Position numbers and translations under genes: made by a program | Notes under the pieces: model-generated | The model's database searches: none | What the model was told of the DNA's origin: nothing | The model's input: the letters and a program-made list of their open reading frames with translations, nothing else | Shown: one piece after another, positions 1-9,744 of the stretch | Layout of the letters: the number at the start of each line of letters is the position of its first letter | Position numbering within the stretch: the first letter of the stretch is position 1 | Assembly (NCBI GenBank): GCA_910586575.1 | Contig: CAJUJQ010000059.1 | Location: forward strand, 1-18,135 | DNA: 18,135 bases | Direction: 5' to 3' | Source: an uncultured Clostridia bacterium | Lineage (GTDB): Bacteria > Bacillota > Clostridia > Oscillospirales > Butyricicoccaceae

Positions 1-79
1 AGTCCCTCTGGCGCTGTCCGCGCAGGACCGCCCGCCGCGCAGGCGAACCGAACGGTAAACTTTAACGCACACGAGTATA
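1..79 (+). repeat. Left copy of a 79-bp dispersed repeat (inverted relative to 16820-16898)
   Basis: Bases 1-79 match the reverse complement of 16820-16898 at 78 of 79 positions; the only difference is base 56. The match stops abruptly after GAGTATA at base 79, which marks one edge of the repeat. The other edge lies outside the window, and the cut falls inside a hairpin that is complete in the right copy (16888-16909). Both copies read open in the same frame (SPSGAVRAGPPAAQANRT), but no start or ribosome site accompanies it here. That frame stays open to base 186. I regard it as repeat sequence rather than a gene. Confidence 0.9.
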
Positions 80-168
80 CGTTGTGCGGCAAGACGGGCG
101 GTGTCAGCGTAGATTCCATGGGAACCTCAATATTTTCGGGGGAACAATCCGTGTGCATGAAAATGGGG

Positions 169-196
169 TTGCTTATTCCGCCAGTTTTGATATAAT
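169..196 (+). promoter_or_regulatory. Sigma-A-type promoter of the pyridoxamine kinase gene
   Basis: The -35 box TTGCTT (169-174) and a consensus -10 box TATAAT (191-196) are separated by 16 bp. The start codon lies 48 bp past the -10 box, behind an AAAGGAG ribosome site at 233-239. Confidence 0.75.
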
Positions 197-244
197 AGTA
201 TACCAAGAATGCGAATCAAGAGTCAGATATGCAAAGGAGCTTCT

Positions 245-1060
245 ATGCAGAAAAAAGTATTGGCGCTGCACGACCTTGCCGGGCTGGGGCGGTCGTCGCT
301 GGTGCCCATCATTGCGGTGCTGAGCGCGATGGGGCATCAGTGCGTGCCGGTGCCGACGGCGTGCTATTCCAGCCATCTGGCGCTGTCCGGCTGGCAGGGC
401 TGCGACCTGACCGGGCAGATGCGCCCCGCGCTTGCGCAGTATGCCGGGCTTGGCCTGCGGTTTGACGCGGCTTACGCGGGCTTCCTGTCCTCCGCCGAGC
501 AAATTGGCATTGTCGCGGAGGCGGCGGGTTTGGCGGATTTACTGGTGATCGACCCGGTGCTGGGGGACAACGGGCGGCTTTACAGCAGCGTGACCCCGGA
601 GCTGTGCGCGCAGATGGCGCGGCTGTGCAGCCAGGCCGACGTGATGACCCCGAACGTGACCGAAGCCGCCGTGCTGCTGGGGCTTGTGCCGGAGGATGTG
701 CCGCGTGGTGAAGAACAAGCGCTCGTCTGGGCGCGCCGCCTTTGGGAGCGCTTCGGCGCGTCCGTCGTGCTGACCGGCCTTGCGCTGCGCGAGGGGGAGC
801 TTGCCGTGTCCTGCTGCGAAAACGGGACGGCTCAGCTTGTGCGCCATGCGCGTATTGGGGCGTACTATCCCGGTACGGGTGATATTTTCGCGGCGGTGCT
901 GACCGGCGCGCTGCTCTCCGGCAGGGGGCTTTTGCCTGCGGCGCGGCAGGCGGCGGACTTTGTGCGCGCGTGCATCGCCGCGACCGAAGCGGAAGGAATT
1001 GACCGGCTTCAGGGCGTGCAGTTCGAGCGGCAGCTCCGTCGGCTGTGGGAATCGGCATAA
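245..1060 (+). CDS. pdxY: Pyridoxamine/pyridoxal kinase, PdxY-like
   Basis: This 271-residue protein of the ribokinase (PfkB-like) superfamily should phosphorylate pyridoxal, pyridoxamine or pyridoxine with ATP in the vitamin B6 salvage pathway, in the cytoplasm. The start at 245 is chosen because AAAGGAG (233-239) lies 5 bp upstream; a longer reading from 209 has no such site. Visible signatures are the DPVLGDNG segment (103-110), the TPNVTEA segment (135-141), and the anion-hole/catalytic motif PGTGDIF (209-215) with Asp213 as the likely catalytic base. Length fits the family (about 270-290). It has its own promoter, and the next gene, secA, starts 183 bp later behind separate promoters, so the two are probably transcribed separately. 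Substrate preference among B6 vitamers cannot be read from the sequence. The kinase assignment is firm; the symbol is by family resemblance. Confidence 0.88.
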   Translation: MQKKVLALHDLAGLGRSSLVPIIAVLSAMGHQCVPVPTACYSSHLALSGWQGCDLTGQMRPALAQYAGLGLRFDAAYAGFLSSAEQIGIVAEAAGLADLLVIDPVLGDNGRLYSSVTPELCAQMARLCSQADVMTPNVTEAAVLLGLVPEDVPRGEEQALVWARRLWERFGASVVLTGLALREGELAVSCCENGTAQLVRHARIGAYYPGTGDIFAAVLTGALLSGRGLLPAARQAADFVRACIAATEAEGIDRLQGVQFERQLRRLWESA

Positions 1061-1085
1061 ATTGCAAAATATTTATGAACGATGT

Positions 1086-1113
1086 TTGGAAAACTGTAAA
1101 GATGTGATATAAT
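1086..1113 (+). promoter_or_regulatory. Upstream secA promoter (P1)
   Basis: TTGGAA (1086-1091), a 16-bp spacer and TATAAT (1108-1113). It lies in the AT-rich gap after the kinase gene and points at secA. Confidence 0.6.
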
Positions 1114-1158
1114 AACTGCGGATGCTTCATCTTATCTTGGGCAAATCTCAAAAATACG

Positions 1159-1186
1159 TTGCATTTTAGCGCCGTTATGATATAAT
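1159..1186 (+). promoter_or_regulatory. Downstream secA promoter (P2)
   Basis: TTGCAT (1159-1164), a 16-bp spacer and TATAAT (1181-1186). A small GC hairpin (CCCCGG, tgtg, CCGGGG; 1201-1216) follows in the leader, just before the AGGAAAGG ribosome site at 1223-1230. Two promoters in tandem 73 bp apart are plausible for an essential gene. Confidence 0.7.
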
Positions 1187-1243
1187 ATCCTTTGGATATC
1201 CCCCGGTGTGCCGGGGCGTGCTAGGAAAGGCAGAAAAAACACT

Positions 1244-4003
<2,760 letters not shown>

Positions 4004-4056
4004 AAACCAAATCATAGGAAAAACAGGAATATGATTCAGAGGAGGAAACCGTTCCC

Positions 4057-5181
4057 ATGGTAATCAAAATTCGCGAAAATATTTATGCAGTCGGGGCACG
4101 CGACCCGGAGGTTCGTATTTTCCACGGCTACGCAACGCCCTTCGGCGCGACCTATAACGCATACCTGGTGTATGACGACAGCAGCGACAAGTGGATTCTG
4201 ATTGATAACGTAAAGGCTGCCTTTACCGAGCAGTTTGTCACCAACATTGAAGAGGTCATCCCGGTTGAGCGTATCGACTACGTCATTCAGAACCACATCG
4301 AGCCTGACCATTCCGGCTCCTGCCCGGTGATTTTTGAGCGTATCCCGAATGCGCCGATTTACTGCACGGCGGGCGCGCAGCGCGGACTGAAAGCCTATTA
4401 CCAGAAGGATTTCAACTGCCAGCTGGTGAAGCTCGGCGACACGCTGAAAACGGGCAAATATACGTTCCATTTCATTCCCGCGCCGATGGTGCATTGGCCG
4501 GATTCCATGCTGACTTATCTGGAGGAAGAAAAGATTCTGTTCTCGAATGACGCTTTCGGCCAGCACATTTGCCCGGACAACGCCTTTTATGACGATGAGC
4601 TTGGTTATGAGCGGCTGATGGAGCGCGCTTCGGATTATTACGCAAATATTGTGCTGCCCTTTGGGATGCAGGTGCAGGGGCTGCTGAAGCAGGCCGCGCC
4701 GCTCGAGATTGAGCTGATTTGCCCCTCTCACGGCGTGATGCTGCGCAAGCATATCGGCGATATGGTCGAGGCATATGGCCGCTGGAGCCGCAACGAGGTG
4801 CAGGACGACAAGGTCGTGATTGTATATGACTCCATGTGGGGTTCCACGGCGGAAATGGCGGAGAAAATCCGTGCGGATTTTGAATCCACCGGCAAAAAGG
4901 TCTCCATGCACAGCCTGCGTGAGGAGCATTATTCCTCCGTTATGGGCGATGTGCTGGAAGCGAAGTTTATTTTCGTGGGCGCGTCTACGCTGAATAATAA
5001 CATGATGCCGACCGTGGCGGCATTCCTGACCTATATGCGCGGACTGAAGCCCAAGGACCGGATTGGCATGGCGTTTGGTTCCTACGGCTGGAGCGGCGAA
5101 GCGGTCAAGCAGGCGGAGGACATTTTGTCCGGCTTGGGCTGGACGATTCTCCCGCAGCGCAGGCAGCTTTACCGCGGCTGA
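4057..5181 (+). CDS. FprA-type flavodiiron protein (A-type flavoprotein), C-terminus apparently frameshifted
   Basis: This 374-residue protein combines a metallo-beta-lactamase-like diiron domain and a flavodoxin domain; the family reduces O2 or NO in the cytoplasm of anaerobes. The diiron ligands are all visible: H80, E82, D84, H85 (motif HIEPDH), H146, D165 and H225. The FMN-binding loop of the flavodoxin domain is DSMWGSTAEMAEK (258-270). The ATG at 4057 follows GGAGGA (4041-4046) by 10 bp. The end is odd: after GWTILP (361-366) the reading frame gives QRRQLYRG and stops, whereas the +1 frame continues as SAGSFTAADPALEACGTAR and stops at 5213-5215. That alternative tail resembles the usual acidic C-terminus and gives about 385 residues, closer to the family's 390-400. 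A one-base insertion (true or a sequencing error) near 5150-5160 is the simplest reading. All catalytic residues precede it, so activity may survive. Confidence 0.9.
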   Translation: MVIKIRENIYAVGARDPEVRIFHGYATPFGATYNAYLVYDDSSDKWILIDNVKAAFTEQFVTNIEEVIPVERIDYVIQNHIEPDHSGSCPVIFERIPNAPIYCTAGAQRGLKAYYQKDFNCQLVKLGDTLKTGKYTFHFIPAPMVHWPDSMLTYLEEEKILFSNDAFGQHICPDNAFYDDELGYERLMERASDYYANIVLPFGMQVQGLLKQAAPLEIELICPSHGVMLRKHIGDMVEAYGRWSRNEVQDDKVVIVYDSMWGSTAEMAEKIRADFESTGKKVSMHSLREEHYSSVMGDVLEAKFIFVGASTLNNNMMPTVAAFLTYMRGLKPKDRIGMAFGSYGWSGEAVKQAEDILSGLGWTILPQRRQLYRG

Positions 5182-5268
5182 CCCGGCGCTGGAAGCCTGC
5201 GGGACAGCGCGATAGGCACATGAATTCCGTAGGCAATCAATATCACCGCACGTAAGATCATTTATTTT

Positions 5269-5355
5269 AGAGGCTGGTTCCGAAACTATGCAGGTGCGTT
5301 CATTGATACAGGCAATTGACACATTTGCGCAGCCCGGAAATCAGCCTCTGTTTTT
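5269..5355 (+). terminator. Possible terminator or structured RNA after the flavoprotein gene
   Basis: The arms AGAGGCTGGTTCCG (5269-5282) and CGGAAATCAGCCTCT (5335-5349) pair with one extra base, enclosing about 52 nt, and are followed by GTTTTT (5350-5355). The T-run suggests termination of the secA/flavoprotein transcript. The unusually long loop also allows a folded RNA or the two ends of a tiny (81-bp) terminal-repeat element. Confidence 0.45.
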
Positions 5356-5473
5356 ACTTGTCAGCCGGATATATCCCCGGAGGCGCTTGGCTTTTTTCAG
5401 GGTTGCAATTTTGAAATACACGGCAAATTAGTAGCAATGTATAAAAATAATACGCCGTTTTCCAATTTTAGGC

Positions 5474-5502
5474 TTGAAAATTATTCCATTATAAGTTATG
5501 AT
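5474..5502 (+). promoter_or_regulatory. Promoter, probably the ancestral one of the secreted-protein gene at 6432
   Basis: TTGAAA (5474-5479), a 17-bp spacer and TATGAT (5497-5502) give a good sigma-A match pointing rightward. No gene starts between it and the insertion sequence at 5567. The -10 box overlaps an imperfect inverted repeat (about 5497-5530) that could bind a regulator or form a leader stem. Confidence 0.65.
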
Positions 5503-5566
5503 ATATGAAAGATTTGCTTTACATATCATCAGCGATGGAATAGGCTCTTCTTATGAAACTGTGTCA

Positions 5567-6419
5567 GGCCCTGTTTGAAAAGTGCAATCAATTCGTCAAA
5601 GCAACCAAATCATAATTGCAGCCATGTATACAAATGCAAGGAAAGACTTGTCAAGCTTGTCATATCTTGTTGCACCCCGACGAAACCATTTAATTTTTTG
5701 AAAGAAGCACTCAATGAGATGCCGTTCTTTGCAGCGCCAATAATCTACCCGCCACGGTTCCTTCGCATTACTTTTGGGAGGAATCACAACGGTTGCACCA
5801 TGTTCTCTGATATACGCAAGAATTTTTTGTGCCATGCGCCTTATCGGCAAGCAAGTTACTGTCTTCAGTATCTGTCTTAATTCATAAGTTCGATGGCATG
5901 AGTGGAATCTCCGTCGTTGCCAGGGGACAGCAAAAAGGCGGCGGGATTCCCCAACCCATCTACGATGGCATGGATTTTTGTGTTTAGGCCGCCTTTTGTG
6001 AGTCCAATGGCTTTATTCTCCCTTTTTCCCCACCGTTAGCGCTCTCGTGAACTTTAACGCAAGTTAAATCCATGCTGAGGTTTCCCGTATCAGCTTCCTG
6101 ATTCAGTTCAGAAAAGATATATTCCAAGATGCCGTCATCCCGCCACTTTGCAAAACGGGAATAAACACTTTGCCACGGACCGCAGCGCAATGGGAGCTGC
6201 CTCCATTGCGTCCCGCAGTGATTCATCCAGAGCATCCCGTTCAACATCGTCCGGTTAACTTTCCTGGGGCGTCCCTTCTTCCCTGTGTATTCCGGCGGGA
6301 GCAGCGGCTCAATTCGCTTCCATTGTTCATCTGTAAGATCATAGCTGTCATAGTTATCCATGCATTTATGATACCGTGCGTTTGCTTTTTGTGTAACTTT
6401 TATTTTTCAAACAAGGTCT
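5567..6419 (-). mobile_element. Decayed IS5-family (IS427-like) insertion sequence
   Basis: The element is about 853 bp, typical for this group. Terminal inverted repeats are AGGCCCTGTTTGAAAAG starting at 5566 on the left, and the reverse complement of TTTTTCAAACAAGGTCT ending at 6419 on the right; 15 of 19 aligned positions agree. It encodes one transposase on the - strand, broken by frameshifts. I could not identify a clean target-site duplication: the flanks read TCA on the left and TAG on the right, so exact ends are uncertain by a base or two. It sits directly against the AGGAG ribosome site (6420-6424) of the next gene. Confidence 0.88.
5596..6361 (-). pseudogene. Transposase of the IS5/IS427 group, broken by several frameshifts
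   Basis: The N-terminal piece (6361-5984, 125 codons) starts MDNYDSYDLTDEQWKRIEPL and carries the usual N-terminal domain and the first catalytic Asp before VKVHESANGG. The frame then shifts at the A/G run (+ strand 6021-6031), where the IS427 group often uses programmed frameshifting. The continuation GGLNTKIHAIVDGLGNP reads well until a second break at about 5876-5884. A third follows at the A-run 5821-5835, after DTEDSNLLADKAHG (second Asp). The last piece (5850-5596) contains IPPKSNA and ERHLIECFFQKIKWFRR with the catalytic Glu. So the DDE set survives as sequence but in at least four frame segments. One shift may be natural; three are not, so I call it inactive. Confidence 0.87.
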
Positions 6420-6431
6420 AGGAGATTTTTT

Positions 6432-8591
6432 ATGAAAAGATTTTTTGGGGCATTCACACGCCTCCTGGTGCTCGGTACGGTTTTTATGCTGTTTTTACCC
6501 GTCAGCCTTGCCGCAGAGATAACGAATCCAGCTTCAGCGCCTGATTTGCGCGAAGAGGTAAAAACCGCAAGTGACGGAGACGTTATCGAAATCAACGGGA
6601 CACGCATTGTCAGTGCCGAAGCAGGTGAACAGCCCTGGATAATTGACAAAAATATTACAATCCGTGGTACATCGGATGACGCATTGATCTCACTCCGTCC
6701 CAGCGGTATCCTCTTGAACGCAGATGTTACCTTTGAAAATGTGGATTTTAATTTCGGGTCGTCCACGTGTCACGCAATCATGGCAAACGGCTATACATTG
6801 ACACTAAAAGATGTCGGAAGCTACGCGCAGAACGTTTATCCGATTCACTTATTCTGCGGTGGCTTGCAAAACGATGATTATAAAAGCACACCGGGACCAA
6901 AAGGAAAGATCGTTCTTCAAGGCACATGCAATCTCAATGGAGGCAATATCTATGCCGGACATCTCTGCAATGGCGGTATGTCGCCGGAAACCGGCAATAT
7001 AGATGGTCCGTCAACAAATTATGCCGCAGACCCTGAAATTGAGGTCGGAACCACTATTGACATCTATGCAGGCGGTGCGCAGCAGAAAAATATTCCTGGC
7101 GTAGAAGGGAAAAAGGTCTTTCTGACCGACGCTCAAAAATATAAAGTAAGCGGAACCGTAAATATTACCCTGTTAAACGGTCAGGCACGCGTTCACAGCG
7201 CTGGTGCAACGGACACCTCCGTAACATTCAAAGCCGGAAATGGGAATGAAGCAAGCCCGATGCTCATGGACATCTCAAAGCTGACTGTGAATAGCGGAAA
7301 CCTGAAGCCTGCCGAAGGCAGCAGCTTCCGGGAATCGGCAGCGATTGAAATCAAACCGGACGCAAAGCTGAACCTTTCCGACTGTGGTAATTTCTCAATC
7401 AACGATTTTACAGGCGGCGGGTATTTGGCGCTGGGAGCGTCACAGACCATGACAATAACAGGCGTGGCAACAGGCAGCACAAATGTTTGTATCGGAGGCT
7501 TTAGTTATGAGAATGCATCTCTCGTACCCGCAATCCCTCAACAGACCTATATCATCGCGAGAAATGCGCCGGATGATGCGTTTGTGCTGAGACCATATGG
7601 AACCCAACCTAACATGAAACTCATTAAGGACAGCAGCAATGGTTATTGGAAGGCATTTGCTGAAACGGGAGAAATATTGGTTCAAAGCTTAGCGTTTCCA
7701 TATGAACAAAAGACAGTAAATGTTAATGACGGGTATGCCGAGCTGCTATTAGATATTTGTTTTTCAGAGGAAACCGCTCCGAATACTTATTTGTGGGATA
7801 TTCCGGTTGAACTGTATGTGAATGATAGACGTGCCTTAAAAGATGAGACATCAGGTGGTTTTATTGCGGCAATAGGAAATGACGAAACTTTGAGCCTGAG
7901 TATTGAGCATAACAGCTTGTTAATTTTACCTGATAGCACATCTGCTATTCCCGAGGGAACATATCGTATTCGGATTGATATTCCATCGGAGCATTCTAAA
8001 ACGGGACAAGCTTTGCAAGCATCTGTTACATTGGAGGTTTCAGATGATGAAGCCCCTACGCAGCATCATGTAACCGTGAAGGGCAGCGCAGCTGAAAATA
8101 GCGGCGCGGGAGACTATGCAGAGTACACACGTGTATTTATCGACGCGGGGACAAAACCGGGCTATAAATTTACAGGCTGGACGGGCATAGCAGACTGGGA
8201 ATGTATGGAAGAGATTAAATTTACAGATTCAAAGAACGTTTCTACTGATTTTGAAATGCCTGCAAATGATATTATCATAACAGCAAACTGGGAGCAAATT
8301 CCCCCGACATTTGATTACACGATAAACAGCATTTATCCGGAAAGCGGGAAAGTGACGGTTTCAGTCACCGCAAATACACAAGCAACGGGAATTTTAATCA
8401 TAGCCGCGTATTCCGATACAGGAAAAATGATTCAGGCTGCTATGGCGGAATTAAACGGGACCGCCACGGTTCCTGTGAATGTAAACACCGATAACGCCGC
8501 TTATATCAAGGCATTTATTGTTGACAGCAATAACAGCTGGAAACCGATTTGCCAATGCAGGCGGCAGGATATTCATACGAATACGAATTGA
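6432..8591 (+). CDS. Secreted surface protein with beta-helix-like N-terminal part and InlB-type repeat
   Basis: This 719-residue protein starts with a signal peptide (residues 1-28: MKRFF, a hydrophobic stretch, then VSLAA before the mature part). Residues 45-130 look like the start of a parallel beta-helix (DGDVIEINGT, ITIRG, VTFENVDFNF), as in surface and polysaccharide-binding proteins, but no lyase catalytic motif is visible. Residues 545-622 match an InlB/Listeria-Bacteroides-like repeat (AGTKPGYKFTGWTG ending MPANDIIITANW). The last 90 residues (YTINSIYPESGKVTVSV to KAFIVDSNNSWKPIC) resemble a C-terminal module common on clostridial exported proteins, which often ends in a WDS-x-x-KPL signature. 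No LPXTG anchor or SLH domain is seen, so it may be released. AGGAG (6420-6424) fixes the start. Codon use is clearly more AT-rich than the neighbours, suggesting acquisition. Function unknown. Confidence 0.85.
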   Translation: MKRFFGAFTRLLVLGTVFMLFLPVSLAAEITNPASAPDLREEVKTASDGDVIEINGTRIVSAEAGEQPWIIDKNITIRGTSDDALISLRPSGILLNADVTFENVDFNFGSSTCHAIMANGYTLTLKDVGSYAQNVYPIHLFCGGLQNDDYKSTPGPKGKIVLQGTCNLNGGNIYAGHLCNGGMSPETGNIDGPSTNYAADPEIEVGTTIDIYAGGAQQKNIPGVEGKKVFLTDAQKYKVSGTVNITLLNGQARVHSAGATDTSVTFKAGNGNEASPMLMDISKLTVNSGNLKPAEGSSFRESAAIEIKPDAKLNLSDCGNFSINDFTGGGYLALGASQTMTITGVATGSTNVCIGGFSYENASLVPAIPQQTYIIARNAPDDAFVLRPYGTQPNMKLIKDSSNGYWKAFAETGEILVQSLAFPYEQKTVNVNDGYAELLLDICFSEETAPNTYLWDIPVELYVNDRRALKDETSGGFIAAIGNDETLSLSIEHNSLLILPDSTSAIPEGTYRIRIDIPSEHSKTGQALQASVTLEVSDDEAPTQHHVTVKGSAAENSGAGDYAEYTRVFIDAGTKPGYKFTGWTGIADWECMEEIKFTDSKNVSTDFEMPANDIIITANWEQIPPTFDYTINSIYPESGKVTVSVTANTQATGILIIAAYSDTGKMIQAAMAELNGTATVPVNVNTDNAAYIKAFIVDSNNSWKPICQCRRQDIHTNTN

Positions 8592-8629
8592 GCGCAGAAA
8601 AAATTTACGCCGTTCATTTTGTATGAAGC

Positions 8630-8666
8630 AAGGGGCAGCCTTTTCCAAGGCTGCCCCTTTATTTTT
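8630..8666 (+). terminator. Strong rho-independent terminator of the secreted-protein gene
   Basis: A perfect 13-bp stem (AAGGGGCAGCCTT 8630-8642 with 8647-8659) with a TTCC loop is followed by TATTTTT. It lies 39 bp after the stop codon at 8591. Confidence 0.93.
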
Positions 8667-8670
8667 GGGG

Positions 8671-8696
8671 GGAGCTGTGGCTTTTGAGACAGCTCC
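8671..8696 (-). terminator. Hairpin after the PilZ gene, possible weak terminator
   Basis: GGAGCTGT (8671-8678) and ACAGCTCC (8689-8696) form a perfect 8-bp stem 15 bp past the PilZ stop. On the - strand no T-run follows (six C then A), so termination would be weak or rely on the neighbouring hairpin at 8630-8659. Confidence 0.35.
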
Positions 8697-8710
8697 AATA
8701 GTCGTAATTC

Positions 8711-9289
8711 TCAGCGTTTTGCAAGCTGGATGGAAAACACCGCTTCACGGAGCGCTTTGTCCTCATCGTCGCACAAATCGACGAATTTGGAAGCGTAGGA
8801 AAGCTCGCCGCCTTTCTCCGCCGTCAGCGGGCGCAGGATTTGCGCCTGCACCAGCATGGGATGGCGCATCGGCGCAATGACCACTTGGATAATTTCGCCG
8901 ATTTCAAGCGGCTGTGAGGTCTGGAAAGCAATGCCGCCGCAGCTTAAATCCTTGCAGGTAAAGGCGCGCTGTCCCTTCCAGTCCCCACTGACCGGGTACA
9001 GGTAGCTTTCAAACCGGGTCGGCACCCGCAGGTTGCGGCGGGCAGCGGGGCCAAGCAGTTCAACCGGGGCAACGACAACGCAGTCGCCGTAGCGGTAGCC
9101 CGCCCGCCCGCGGAAGGTCAAATCCTCCTCGTCGAGCGCAATCAGGCAGATATCAACCGTGTTCGCGACCAGCTCCGCGCGGTCGTTTAAAATATTCAGG
9201 TGCAGCGGCTCGGAGCCTGGCTCGGACTCCAGGACGGCCTGTGCAATCGGGTTGTGTTCATGGTCGGAAATCAGGTAGCGGTGGCGCAT
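8711..9289 (-). CDS. PilZ-domain protein (probable cyclic-di-GMP receptor)
   Basis: This 192-residue protein contains the two PilZ signatures: the arginine motif RxxxR within ARRNLRVP (R84 and R88) and DxSxxG as DLSCGG (D114, S116, G119). Both are intact, so binding of cyclic-di-GMP is likely. Residues 1-80 form a separate N-terminal domain like the YcgR-N/PilZN fold that precedes PilZ in flagellar brake proteins. It has no signal or membrane segment, so it is cytoplasmic. The start is preceded by AAGGGGGG with 8 bp spacing. It is the last gene of a three-gene - strand unit, 14 bp after the FlhB-like gene, which argues for a role in motility or export control. The specific target is not deducible. 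Confidence 0.85.
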   Translation of the reverse strand: MRHRYLISDHEHNPIAQAVLESEPGSEPLHLNILNDRAELVANTVDICLIALDEEDLTFRGRAGYRYGDCVVVAPVELLGPAARRNLRVPTRFESYLYPVSGDWKGQRAFTCKDLSCGGIAFQTSQPLEIGEIIQVVIAPMRHPMLVQAQILRPLTAEKGGELSYASKFVDLCDDEDKALREAVFSIQLAKR

Positions 9290-9303
9290 GGAGCAGACCC
9301 CCT

Positions 9304-9744
9304 TTATTCGTCGTCATCGTCCTCGTATTCGTACTCATCGTCGTCCTCCTCCGCTTCGGCGGCGGCGCGGGCGGCTTCCGCCTCGGCTTCCGCTTTCGCC
9401 CTTGCTGCGGCGGCTTCGGCTGCCTCGGCGGCAGCGCGGCGGGCCTCGTCGCGTTCGCGGCGCGCCTTGTCAGGGTCGGTCGGGTCGAAGTTCAGGAAAT
9501 AGACATAAATCTCTACAATTGCCTGATAAAGCGAGTCCGGAATCTGCTGGCCGAGCTGGAGCTGGGACAGCATCGTCGCAAGCGAATTATCTTCATAGAC
9601 CGGGACATTATTGTCCGCCGCGACTTCCACAATGCGTTCGGCCAGGTAGCCCATGCCCGAAGCCACGACAATCGGCGCGGCGGAGCCGCCGTCATACCGC
9701 AGGGCGACCGCGCGCCCGGTAGCGGGGGTGTCATATCTTGACAT
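9304..9744 (-). CDS. Stand-alone FlhB C-terminal-domain protein (YlqH/EscU-like) with charged tail
   Basis: This 146-residue protein has two parts. Residues 11-88 align with the cytoplasmic domain of FlhB/YscU (AVALRYDGG, AAPIVVASGMG, VPVYEDNSLA, IPDSLYQAIVEIY), like Bacillus YlqH. The membrane part of FlhB is absent, and the NPTH autocleavage motif is missing: the position just before AVALRY reads TPATGR. Residues 90-146 are a highly charged Ala/Arg/Glu helix, probably coiled coil, ending in an Asp/Glu/Tyr-rich acidic tail (EEDDDEYEYEDDDDE). Full FlhB sets substrate order in the flagellar export gate; what the stand-alone form does is not established. It overlaps the end of the preceding gene by 14 bp, indicating coupled translation; GAAGGAG is 13 bp upstream. 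Confidence 0.82.
   Translation of the reverse strand: MSRYDTPATGRAVALRYDGGSAAPIVVASGMGYLAERIVEVAADNNVPVYEDNSLATMLSQLQLGQQIPDSLYQAIVEIYVYFLNFDPTDPDKARRERDEARRAAAEAAEAAAARAKAEAEAEAARAAAEAEEDDDEYEYEDDDDE

Larger units (their letters stand above)
5216..5566. other. AT-rich non-coding gap between the flavoprotein gene and the IS
   Basis: I see no convincing coding region here. It holds a large inverted repeat with a T-run (5269-5355), a second partial hairpin with a T6 run (AGCC 5363-5366 to GGCTTTTTT, ending near 5397), and a good promoter (5474-5502) just left of the IS. Base composition shifts sharply from the GC-rich genes on the left. Confidence 0.6.

Noticed and set aside
1..186. Open frame entering from the left edge
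   Set aside because: No homologous or protein-like pattern after base 79, so it is likely chance read-through from the repeat.
4036..5322. 428-codon open frame antisense to the flavoprotein gene
   Set aside because: A shadow of the sense gene: no start signal, and the sense strand has all diiron ligands.
6371..6406. Outward promoter in the right end of the IS
   Set aside because: TTGCTT and TATTTT are only 13 bp apart, and other pairs are poor; no acceptable outward promoter was found.
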